The notes under the pieces were generated by a model that was not told where the DNA came from, did not search any database, and saw only the letters and a list, made by a program, of their open reading frames with translations. From assembly GCA_051877855.1 (NCBI GenBank), contig JBJEJH010000029.1, positions 1 through 33,778 of the forward strand: a DNA stretch of 33,778 nt, given 5' to 3'. The stretch is from MGBC120314 sp051877855. Lineage in GTDB: Bacteria > Bacillota > Clostridia > Lachnospirales > Lachnospiraceae. The position numbers and the translations under genes were made by a program. Of the stretch, positions 24,873 through 31,998 are shown in pieces. Every line of letters begins with the position of its first letter. Position 1 is the first letter of the stretch.

Positions 24873-26480
24873 ATGAGAAATAAAGTTAAAATTATTGTAG
24901 CTTTGTTGGCGGCAACCGTGATGTTGCTGCCATGGAGCGCGTTGAATGAGGTATTTGCGGCAGATGCGGCTAACGTAACCGTAACCGGTGGTGAGGTTGC
25001 AGTGGGGCAGGAAGTTGCAGTTACCATTTCTATTTCGGGAAATACAGAGAAAATATTGGTTACCGATCTTTGGGTGGAGTATGATCCTGCAATTCTGGAA
25101 GCTGTAGAGGGAACCTATACCGCCGGAGGCGGAGGAAAGGTGCGAATCTTTTCCGATAGCGGTGAAGCAACTTATACATTGAAGTTTAAAGCTTTGGCTG
25201 CTGGAAACAGTAGTGTGGGTGTTATTAATTCCCAAAGTATTATCGGAACCGAAAAAACGGATAAGGCTACTTTATTTACAAGTGCCGGCACGGTTGCTGT
25301 TAAAGGTACAGCTTCACAGTCGAAAAATAATGAGTTGTCTGCACTGGTTGTAAGTCCCGGAACCTTGACACCGGCATTTTCCAAGGATGTTACAACCTAC
25401 AACATTACATTGAGTGAATTTGTCAACAAGCTTACCATTAGCGCAACACCGGCGGATGCCAAGGCAAAGGTTTCTGTTTCCGGAGCTTCCATGGATCCGG
25501 GAGACAATGTTACCAAGGTCACGGTTACGGCAGAAAATGGTGATCAGAAGGTATATACCATTTATACCAAGATTCCGGTGACGGAAACAAAGCCGGAAGA
25601 AAAGAAGGATCTTCAGATTGAGTTTAACGGAAAGAAATACAATGTCATCAGCAATTTTGATGAAAGCTTATTGCCGGAGGGCTATGAGGCACAGGAATAT
25701 ACCTATAAGAAGAATAAGATTAACGTAGGTAAGGGACTGGCAAATGGTAATATTCTCTTTTGTATTTCAGAAGCTGACGTGAAAGATGCGCCAAAGCAGT
25801 TTGTTATATACAACGAACAGACAGGTAATTTCTCGATGCTGATGCTGATTACCACCAGAGGACTTTCTTATACCATCGTGGAAGATGCGGATGTTTTAAA
25901 CAGTGTGGAAATTCCGGAAGGGTTTGTGGAAAGCAGTTATACCATCAACAATATCCCTTATCGTGTGTGGATGGATGGAAATGACGCAACAGCGCAGTAT
26001 TTTATTATCTATGCAGTGGGTCCTAACGGAGATGCGGGCTGGTATCAGTATGATATGACGGAAGAGACTATGCAGCGAGCGTTTATCAATAAGGCGTCAC
26101 AGGAGTCGGCGACGGAGCCGGCAAAGGTTGAGGAAACATCATCGGCTGCACTGGAGACTCCAACGGCAGATGAAAGTGCTCTTCAGATGGAATATGACAA
26201 CTATGTGAAGAAAACACGTGTGGCAATGTCCATGATGGCAGTGCTTTTAGCAGTGGTTATTATCATTATTATCATATTTATCATCCGATCATTCCATGAT
26301 TCCCAGAGCGATGAATATGAATACGATGAATCCGGGTATTCCGAAGGTCCTTCTTCCAGATATGATATCGAAGAAGAAATGAACCGCAAACGGGAAGTAA
26401 AGAAAGAAACCAAGACTAAGAAAGAGAAAAAAGCATCATCCGATGATGATGACGATGATGAGATTACATTTTTAGGATAG
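24873..26480 (+). CDS. Membrane-anchored single-cohesin protein (anchoring scaffoldin-like)
   Basis: 535 residues. ATG 24873 follows AAGGGGGC. A signal peptide ends near VFAAD (30). Residues 33-145 read as a cohesin-like beta-sandwich: VAVGQEVAVTISISG, then LWVEYDPAILEAVEG, then ATYTLKFKALAAGNSSV near the end. A cadherin-like domain follows (about 152-232), of the same type as in the upstream autolysin. An unrecognised module (about 245-405) and an acidic Ser/Thr linker lead to one transmembrane helix (450-471), rich in Ile. The cytoplasmic tail (472-535) has Tyr/Glu, Lys/Glu and Asp-run segments ending in EITFLG. It probably holds the dockerin autolysin at the membrane. The cohesin call is by pattern, not search. 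The terminator at 26490 ends the operon. Confidence 0.82.
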   Translation: MRNKVKIIVALLAATVMLLPWSALNEVFAADAANVTVTGGEVAVGQEVAVTISISGNTEKILVTDLWVEYDPAILEAVEGTYTAGGGGKVRIFSDSGEATYTLKFKALAAGNSSVGVINSQSIIGTEKTDKATLFTSAGTVAVKGTASQSKNNELSALVVSPGTLTPAFSKDVTTYNITLSEFVNKLTISATPADAKAKVSVSGASMDPGDNVTKVTVTAENGDQKVYTIYTKIPVTETKPEEKKDLQIEFNGKKYNVISNFDESLLPEGYEAQEYTYKKNKINVGKGLANGNILFCISEADVKDAPKQFVIYNEQTGNFSMLMLITTRGLSYTIVEDADVLNSVEIPEGFVESSYTINNIPYRVWMDGNDATAQYFIIYAVGPNGDAGWYQYDMTEETMQRAFINKASQESATEPAKVEETSSAALETPTADESALQMEYDNYVKKTRVAMSMMAVLLAVVIIIIIIFIIRSFHDSQSDEYEYDESGYSEGPSSRYDIEEEMNRKREVKKETKTKKEKKASSDDDDDDEITFLG

Positions 26481-26489
26481 AACTTCAAA

Positions 26490-26541
26490 AAGGGGCTGTC
26501 GCTTTAACGAATGAAAATTCGTGAAGGGGCGGCCCTCTTTG
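26490..26541 (+). terminator. Intrinsic terminator after the cohesin gene
   Basis: GGGGCTGTCGCTT (from 26492) pairs with AAGGGGCGGCCCT, with three wobbles and one mismatch, followed by CTTTGTGTT. An inner stem ACGAAT/ATTCGT closes a GAAA loop. It contains the TTAACGAATGAAA sequence also seen at 7793. Confidence 0.75.
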
Positions 26542-26572
26542 TGTTGGATGAAGTGTTTGTGGGGGATACGCT

Positions 26573-26766
26573 GATGCCGGCATAGGAAAATAGGATTTTG
26601 GGAATCTCTATGCCGGATTTAGCCTAAATCAGTTGTTGAAAAACGGATGCCGGCATAGGGAAATGGGATTTTGGGAATCCCTATGCCCAATTTAGCAAAA
26701 ATCAGCTGTTGAAAAGCGTATGCCGGCATAGGGAAATGGGATTTCGGGAATCCCTATGCCGGATTA
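26573..26766. repeat. Tandem array B: two full and one partial 73-bp hairpin repeats
   Basis: Units begin at 26573, 26646 and 26719, again with an exact 73-bp period; the third ends after its stem. Each has left arm TGCCGGCATAGGGAAA and right arm GAATCCCTATGCCGGA or variants. Connectors of the form TTTAGC-AAATCAGCTGTTGAAAA are conserved between units 1 and 2 but differ from those of array A. GGGATT and AATCCC inside units 2 and 3 allow an alternative, shorter hairpin. The array fills most of the 412-base gap before the GntR gene. Nothing further was noticed in 26767-26828. Confidence 0.9.
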
Positions 26767-26828
26767 TGTCCTCGATAAGATTTATCCGGTCTACACCTCC
26801 TGAAGGGAACATATCACTTCATGAAATA

Positions 26829-26857
26829 TTGACATTTAGATACAATTGTTATAGTAT
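26829..26857 (+). promoter_or_regulatory. Promoter of the GntR-mcsA-mcsB-clpC operon
   Basis: TTGACA (26829-26834), a 17-base spacer, then TAGTAT (26852-26857). No CtsR-type heptad repeat (GGTCAAA) was seen around it. Confidence 0.65.
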
Positions 26858-26867
26858 ATGTATAACA
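26847..26867 (+). promoter_or_regulatory. Candidate GntR operator over the -10 box
   Basis: TGTTATA (26847-26853), 7 bases, then TATAACA (26861-26867): a perfect 21-bp dyad covering the -10 box and likely start of transcription. The position fits autorepression by the GntR-type regulator encoded 26 bases downstream. Confidence 0.55.
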
Positions 26868-26892
26868 TAAATGAGGATAAGGGGTGTTGTCA

Positions 26893-27270
26893 ATGTATGT
26901 GACGATTGATTTTAATAGCGATGAAGCGATTTATGTGCAGCTGATGAATCAGATCATCATGGGAATTGCCTTATCGGAGTATCATGAGGGCGATACACTG
27001 CCGTCGGTCAGACAGTTGGCAGATACGGTTGGAGTTAACATGCATACGGTTAATAAGGCATATAATATTCTGCGACAGGAAGGATATATTAAATTGGACC
27101 GACGAAAAGGTGCGGTGATTGCGGTGGATCTGGATAAACTGGAAGCTATGAATTCCATGACGAAGGAACTGCGTATGGTAATTGCCAAAGCACTTTGTAA
27201 GAATATTAGTCCGAATGAGATACACGAAGTTGTGGATGATATTTTAAATGAGTATATGGGAGGCAAATAA
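26893..27270 (+). CDS. GntR family regulator, YtrA-like, in the ctsR position
   Basis: 125 residues from ATG 26893, with AAGGGGTG (26879-26886) 6 bases upstream; the GTG at 26884 overlaps that site. The winged helix-turn-helix spans about 10-75: IYVQLMNQIIMGIA, LPSVRQLADTVGVNMHTVNKAY as the recognition region, and EGYIKLDRRKG as the wing. The C-terminal part is a short helical tail of about 45 residues with no ligand domain, as in the YtrA subfamily. It lies 2 bases before mcsA, where related bacteria encode CtsR. It probably represses its own operon, or an unlinked ABC system as YtrA proteins often do. Confidence 0.88.
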   Translation: MYVTIDFNSDEAIYVQLMNQIIMGIALSEYHEGDTLPSVRQLADTVGVNMHTVNKAYNILRQEGYIKLDRRKGAVIAVDLDKLEAMNSMTKELRMVIAKALCKNISPNEIHEVVDDILNEYMGGK

Positions 27271-27272
27271 AA

Positions 27273-27830
27273 ATGTTGTGTGAGAATTGCAACAAGAACG
27301 AGGCAACCATTCATTATACAGAAGTTATTAATGGTGTGAAAAACGAAAGACATCTGTGCGGAGAGTGCATGCAGGAAATGGATGGCGGTATGGAGGGCGA
27401 ATTTCCTTTTTCAAAGCTGATACGCGGAATGCTGGCAGCGCATTTGAATAACGGGGAGATTGGGGTCAATCCTACAAAGCAAATTTATTGTCCAAAATGT
27501 CAGATGACATATAACGAATTTATTAAACTTGGAAAGTTCGGATGTGCTGAGTGCTATGGCGTGTTCGGACCATTAATCACGGAAAATATCAAGAAAATTC
27601 AGGGCGATACGACACATAAAGGAAAGAAGTACAGCCGATATGTGGAGGAGGAACAAAAGCAGATCGAGGAAGTTTTAAAGGAGCCGAAAGAAAACGGTGA
27701 TCCGATCACAATTCTGCAAAATAGATTGCAGAAATCCATACAGGTTGAAGATTATGAGACTGCAGCAAAACTTCGGGATGAAATCAGAAAGATCAAGAAG
27801 GATAAGGAGAGTTCGAAGAAAAATGCTTAG
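27273..27830 (+). CDS. mcsA: McsA, zinc-finger activator of the McsB arginine kinase
   Basis: 185 residues. ATG 27273 has GGGAGG 9 bases upstream. Four CxxC motifs are present: CENC near 3, CGEC near 29, CPKC near 74 and CAEC near 91, forming two zinc sites. A UVR motif (about 145-175, LQKSIQVEDYETAAKLRDEI) ends the protein. McsA binds and activates McsB and takes part in ClpC-linked protein quality control and metal/thiol stress responses. It overlaps mcsB by 8 bases. Confidence 0.94.
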   Translation: MLCENCNKNEATIHYTEVINGVKNERHLCGECMQEMDGGMEGEFPFSKLIRGMLAAHLNNGEIGVNPTKQIYCPKCQMTYNEFIKLGKFGCAECYGVFGPLITENIKKIQGDTTHKGKKYSRYVEEEQKQIEEVLKEPKENGDPITILQNRLQKSIQVEDYETAAKLRDEIRKIKKDKESSKKNA

Positions 27831-28854
27831 ATGGTTTGAAGAAGCGGGAGCCGGGGCAGATGTAATCATTTCAAGCAGGGTGCGACTGGCGCGTAATATT
27901 AGTGCCTATCCTTTTTCTACAAAGATTACATCCGAACAGACGGATAAGATGTTAAGCGATGTTGGCAAGGTGCTGATTAAGGATGTTAAGACTTCGGGAT
28001 ACCGGGATTACATTCTGGAAGATCTGGATCACATTGAAAAGGAAGCGCTGGTGGAACGGAATGTGATAACGAAATATCTGGCAGAGCAGGATAAGGCTAT
28101 GTTTTTTGTGTCCGAAGATGAGAAGAACACGGTGATGCTTAATGAGGAAGATCATATTCGGATTCAATGTATTTCGGCGGGAATGAATCTGGAGGAGTGT
28201 TATAAGAGAGCGGAACAAATGGACCAGCGTATCGGGGAACAGGTGACCTATGCTTATGATGATAACTTTGGGTATTTGACTACATGTCCTTCCAATGTGG
28301 GAACTGGAATGAAAGCATCATTAATGTTGCATCTTCCGGCCTTGAGCAATACGAAGAAAATACAGGATCTGATGAATGAAGTTGGCCGTTTTGGAATTAA
28401 TATGAGGGGAATGTATGGTGAAGATGGTAGCGGATGCGGACATATATACCAGATATCCAATCAGAAGACATTGGGACAAAGTGAACAGGAGATTATTAAC
28501 AACTTAGAAAATCTTGCAAACCAGATTTGTGAGCAGGAACGGCAATGCAGGAGGCAGGTTCTCAAAAAAGACCGATTAAAATTGGAGGATGAGATTTATA
28601 AATCTTATGGTATCTTAAAGTACTCCCGTATGTTAAAATATAAAGATGCAATGCTCTTTTTGTCGGAATTGCGATTGGGGTTATCCCTGGGATTGTTGCA
28701 GTTTCAGGAAAAAACGGACTTTATTGTATATCAGTTAATGATTGGTGTTCAGCCGGCAAATCTGAAACTGATTATGGGAAATGATTATTCAGAGACGGAA
28801 CTTGAACAGAAGAGAGCGGAATTTATTCGTGAAAATTTGCCTTTAATAAATTAA
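27823..28854 (+). CDS. mcsB: McsB protein-arginine kinase
   Basis: 343 residues from ATG 27823, inside the end of mcsA, with AAGGAGA (27804-27810) upstream. Longer in-frame extensions would read through mcsA and are rejected. The phosphagen-kinase fold is clear from SSRVRLARN (about 19-27), NEEDHIRIQ, CPSNVGTG and IYQISNQKTLGQSEQ. It phosphorylates arginines on misfolded proteins, marking them for ClpC-ClpP. The C-terminal phosphoarginine-binding motif, RDxxRA in Bacillus McsB, aligns here to LEQKRA, lacking the leading Arg and with Glu for Asp. This suggests altered allosteric control. Confidence 0.95.
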   Translation: MLRWFEEAGAGADVIISSRVRLARNISAYPFSTKITSEQTDKMLSDVGKVLIKDVKTSGYRDYILEDLDHIEKEALVERNVITKYLAEQDKAMFFVSEDEKNTVMLNEEDHIRIQCISAGMNLEECYKRAEQMDQRIGEQVTYAYDDNFGYLTTCPSNVGTGMKASLMLHLPALSNTKKIQDLMNEVGRFGINMRGMYGEDGSGCGHIYQISNQKTLGQSEQEIINNLENLANQICEQERQCRRQVLKKDRLKLEDEIYKSYGILKYSRMLKYKDAMLFLSELRLGLSLGLLQFQEKTDFIVYQLMIGVQPANLKLIMGNDYSETELEQKRAEFIRENLPLIN

Positions 28855-28890
28855 AAACTTGAATAGGATGAATCGGAAAGGAGATATCTC

Positions 28891-31377
28891 ATGCAGGACA
28901 GATTTACAGAAAAAGCAGATGAAGCTTTAAAACGTGCTGCTGTTATTGCTAAGGAATTAGGACATGGATATGTTGGAACAGAACATATTCTCATTGGACT
29001 ATTGGATGCAGGAGATAATGTTGCGGCGTCCGTGCTGATGGGGCATGGCGTTGAGCAGGAAAAATTAGAAGAATTGGTGGAACAGTTGATTGTTCCGGAA
29101 TCTACAGTTAATGTAGTAGATCCGGAGACCTATACACCAAGAGCGCGGAAGGTGCTTTTACAGGCGTCGAAGGAGGCGGTCCGTTTTAAGTCGGCATTGA
29201 TTGGAACGGAACATCTTCTCATTGGAATTATTAAGGAATATGATTGTGTGGCAACACGTTTATTAAATGCAATTGGTGTCAGCGTTCAGAAAATCTACAT
29301 GGATCTTCTGATTGCTATGGGAGAAGATGGGAACGTGATGAAGGAGGATTTTCCAACGGGAAAGCCGAAGATGAACGCAAAATCTTCGACACCGACACTG
29401 GAACAGTATAGCAGAGATCTTACCCAGTATGCCCGCGACGGAAAGCTGGATCCGGTGATTGGAAGAATGGATGAGATTCAGAGGGTAATTCAGATTCTTA
29501 GCAGAAGAACCAAGAACAATCCGTGTCTGATCGGCGAGCCGGGGGTTGGTAAGACGGCGATTGCAGAAGGTCTGGCCATTAAGATTGTTGAGGGAAATGT
29601 ACCGGATACATTAAAGGACAAGCGTGTTGTTACGCTGGATCTTTCGGGAATGATTGCCGGAACGAAGTATCGTGGCGAGTTTGAGGAAAGAATCAAGAAA
29701 ATAATTAACGAGGTGCGCAATGCAGGGAATATATTACTTTTTCTGGATGAATTGCACACATTGATCGGTGCCGGCGGTGCGGAAGGTGCTATGGATGCAT
29801 CCAATATTTTAAAACCTTCTCTTTCAAGAGGTGAGATTCAGTTGATTGGTGCAACAACACTGGAAGAATACCGGAAACACATTGAGAAGGATGCGGCGCT
29901 GGAACGTCGATTCCAACCGGTTAAGGTAGAGGAACCGACAAAGGATGAAACACTTGCGATCTTAAAGGGACTTCGGGGCAAATATGAAGAGCATCATGGG
30001 GTGAGTATTTCGGATGAGGCTCTGGTGGCAGCAGTGAACATGTCGGAACGTTATATTAATGACCGTTTCCTGCCGGATAAGGCAATTGACTTGATGGACG
30101 AGGCATCTTCGAAAGCGCGACTGGGTGCTTATGATAAGCCGGAAAATATCAAGAAGGTTGAAAGAGAAATTGAAGCTTTATCGGCTGCGAAAGAAGAGGC
30201 AATCAAGAATGAGGCCTATGAATTAGCAGGTGAAATTAAGAAAAAGCAACAGAAAAAGAAGGAACGTCTGGAGAAACTGATGACACAGTGGGAAGATGAA
30301 AAAGTGACTCATCGCATTGTGGTTGGAGAAGACGATATTGCAGATGTAGTATCACTCTGGACGAAAATTCCGTTGAAGAAGTTGGCAATCGAGGAATCGG
30401 AACGCTTGATGCAGTTAGAATCGGTACTTCATGAGCGTGTTATTGGACAGGAGGAAGCGGTTACTGCGGTTTCAAAGGCAATGCGGCGTGGTCGTGTTGG
30501 TCTTAAGGATCCGAAGAGACCGATTGGATCCTTCTTGTTCCTTGGACCGACCGGTGTAGGTAAAACGGAATTATCCAAAGCACTGGCGGAGGCAATGTTT
30601 GGCAGCGAGAATGCTTTGATTCGCGTTGACATGTCCGAATATATGGAGAAACACAGTGTATCCAAGCTGATCGGATCACCTCCGGGATATGTGGGCTATG
30701 AAGAGGGTGGCCAGCTTAGCGAGAAAGTACGCCGCAACCCATATGCGGTTGTTCTTTTTGATGAGATTGAAAAGGCCCATCCGGATGTGTTTAATATTCT
30801 TCTGCAGGTGTTGGATGATGGACACATTACAGATTCAACAGGAAGAGTCGTTGATTTTAAGAATACCATAATCATTATGACATCCAATGCAGGGGCACAG
30901 AATATTGTGGAGCCTAAGACCTTAGGATTTGCGGGAAAGACCGATGAGAAGCAGAATCATGAAGCCATGAAAGCAAAAGTTATGGATGAAGTGAAGAGGA
31001 TTTTCCGTCCGGAATTTATCAATCGTATTGATGAGATTATTGTATTCCATATGTTGAATAAGGAACATATGGGACAGATTGTTGATATTATGATGGAAGA
31101 GATGAATAAACGTCTTAAGGAGCAGATGAATATTACCCTGACTTTGAATGATGATGCAAAGAAGTTTATCATTGATGACGGCTATGATTCCAAGTATGGT
31201 GCAAGACCGTTGAGAAGAACTCTTCAAAGTAAGGTGGAAGATTTGCTGGCCGAGAGAATACTCGAAGGTAAGATCAAGAAAGGTCAGAATGTGGTTGTAA
31301 CATGCGAGGATAAAAAGATTGACTTTTTGATGAAAAATGCTAAAACTACTAGAAAAAAGTCACAAAATATAGTATGA
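28891..31377 (+). CDS. clpC: ClpC AAA+ unfoldase
   Basis: 828 residues. ATG 28891 follows AAAGGAGA. It has an N-terminal double Clp-N domain (1-145), AAA1 with Walker A GEPGVGKT (214-221) and Walker B LLFLDE near 282, and a middle coiled coil with a UVR-like segment (about 415-475). AAA2 has GPTGVGKTE (552-560) and VVLFDEIEKAH, and a C-terminal D2-small domain follows. LGF at about 679-681 is the expected ClpP-docking loop. It unfolds substrates, including arginine-phosphorylated ones, for ClpP. It follows mcsB by 36 bases as the last clear gene of the operon; clpP is not in the window. Confidence 0.96.
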   Translation: MQDRFTEKADEALKRAAVIAKELGHGYVGTEHILIGLLDAGDNVAASVLMGHGVEQEKLEELVEQLIVPESTVNVVDPETYTPRARKVLLQASKEAVRFKSALIGTEHLLIGIIKEYDCVATRLLNAIGVSVQKIYMDLLIAMGEDGNVMKEDFPTGKPKMNAKSSTPTLEQYSRDLTQYARDGKLDPVIGRMDEIQRVIQILSRRTKNNPCLIGEPGVGKTAIAEGLAIKIVEGNVPDTLKDKRVVTLDLSGMIAGTKYRGEFEERIKKIINEVRNAGNILLFLDELHTLIGAGGAEGAMDASNILKPSLSRGEIQLIGATTLEEYRKHIEKDAALERRFQPVKVEEPTKDETLAILKGLRGKYEEHHGVSISDEALVAAVNMSERYINDRFLPDKAIDLMDEASSKARLGAYDKPENIKKVEREIEALSAAKEEAIKNEAYELAGEIKKKQQKKKERLEKLMTQWEDEKVTHRIVVGEDDIADVVSLWTKIPLKKLAIEESERLMQLESVLHERVIGQEEAVTAVSKAMRRGRVGLKDPKRPIGSFLFLGPTGVGKTELSKALAEAMFGSENALIRVDMSEYMEKHSVSKLIGSPPGYVGYEEGGQLSEKVRRNPYAVVLFDEIEKAHPDVFNILLQVLDDGHITDSTGRVVDFKNTIIIMTSNAGAQNIVEPKTLGFAGKTDEKQNHEAMKAKVMDEVKRIFRPEFINRIDEIIVFHMLNKEHMGQIVDIMMEEMNKRLKEQMNITLTLNDDAKKFIIDDGYDSKYGARPLRRTLQSKVEDLLAERILEGKIKKGQNVVVTCEDKKIDFLMKNAKTTRKKSQNIV

Positions 31378-31388
31378 TATAACTATAA

Positions 31389-31412
31389 AAAGTTTTAGAA
31401 AAATAAAACTTT
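31389..31412. repeat. AT-rich inverted repeat between clpC and the next gene
   Basis: AAAGTTTTA (31389-31397) and TAAAACTTT (31404-31412) form a perfect dyad with a 6-base loop. There is no T tract, so it is more likely an operator or a weak RNA structure than a terminator. A possible -10, TATGAT, is at 31373-31378, but no good -35 goes with it. Confidence 0.35.
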
Positions 31413-31438
31413 AAATAACTTCAGGAGGGCAATTACCA

Positions 31439-31852
31439 ATGGCAGTAGTTAGTGAGTTAATTTGTTCCGAAGCAGATGGAACAATCAGTTTTGGCAATTA
31501 TTTGTTAGATACAAAATCCAAGAAGTCAGACTTCGAATATAATGGAGATTTATATAAAGTAAAGACCTTTAAGGAAATTACCAAGTTAGAGCGTAACGAG
31601 ATGTTCGTATATGAGTCGGTTCCGGGAACGACGGTTCATAATCTTAAGGTAACCGATAACGGTGTGGAATTTAAGGTAGAAGGTGCTGAAGATGCACAGA
31701 TTACTTTAGAGTTGGAACCGGAGAGCGAATATAAGGTTAGCGTTGATGAGGTTGCTACGAATGGAATGAGAACCAATCTTGGCGGAAAGCTTGTGTTGAG
31801 TGTAGAATTAGGCGAAGGAAAGACCGCATCCGTTAAGGTTGAGAAAGTCTAA
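31439..31852 (+). CDS. Unrecognised 137-residue beta-rich cytoplasmic protein
   Basis: I do not recognise a family with certainty. ATG 31439 has AGGAGGG about 10 bases upstream. The protein is acidic, without signal peptide or membrane helix. The first half (about 1-65) ends in a helix-like KEITKLERNEMFVYESVPG segment. The second half (about 68-137) alternates short strands in an Ig-like or PapD-like pattern: HNLKVTDNGVEFKVEG, AQITLELEPESEYKV and KLVLSVELGEGKTASVKV. It lies 61 bases after clpC and is closed by its own terminator. Good ribosome binding and clean codon use suggest solid expression. Confidence 0.75.
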   Translation: MAVVSELICSEADGTISFGNYLLDTKSKKSDFEYNGDLYKVKTFKEITKLERNEMFVYESVPGTTVHNLKVTDNGVEFKVEGAEDAQITLELEPESEYKVSVDEVATNGMRTNLGGKLVLSVELGEGKTASVKVEKV

Positions 31853-31888
31853 GACGTGATTTAAAAACATTTGCATAAACTTGATTTA

Positions 31889-31924
31889 AAGCCATATACA
31901 TTTATGTATATGGCTTATTTCTTC
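31889..31924 (+). terminator. Intrinsic terminator after the 137-residue gene
   Basis: AAGCCATATACA (31889-31900), loop TTTA, then TGTATATGGCTT (31905-31916): a perfect 12-bp stem with a T-rich tail. Confidence 0.88.
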
Positions 31925-31998
31925 TGGTAGAGAGTGCATGGACTAAGTTAAATATGGAACAGTAAACGTGAGATATGTTTGGAAAAGGGGCGACGAAG

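Noticed and set aside
22743..26480. Part of a plant-polymer cellulosome
   Set aside because: The enzyme is a peptidoglycan glucosaminidase, the anchor has one cohesin only, and the window's GH26 and GH43 enzymes have no signal peptides or dockerins.
27697..27822. N-terminal extension of McsB overlapping mcsA
   Set aside because: The extension is mcsA sequence in another frame. The family alignment starts near ATG 27823.
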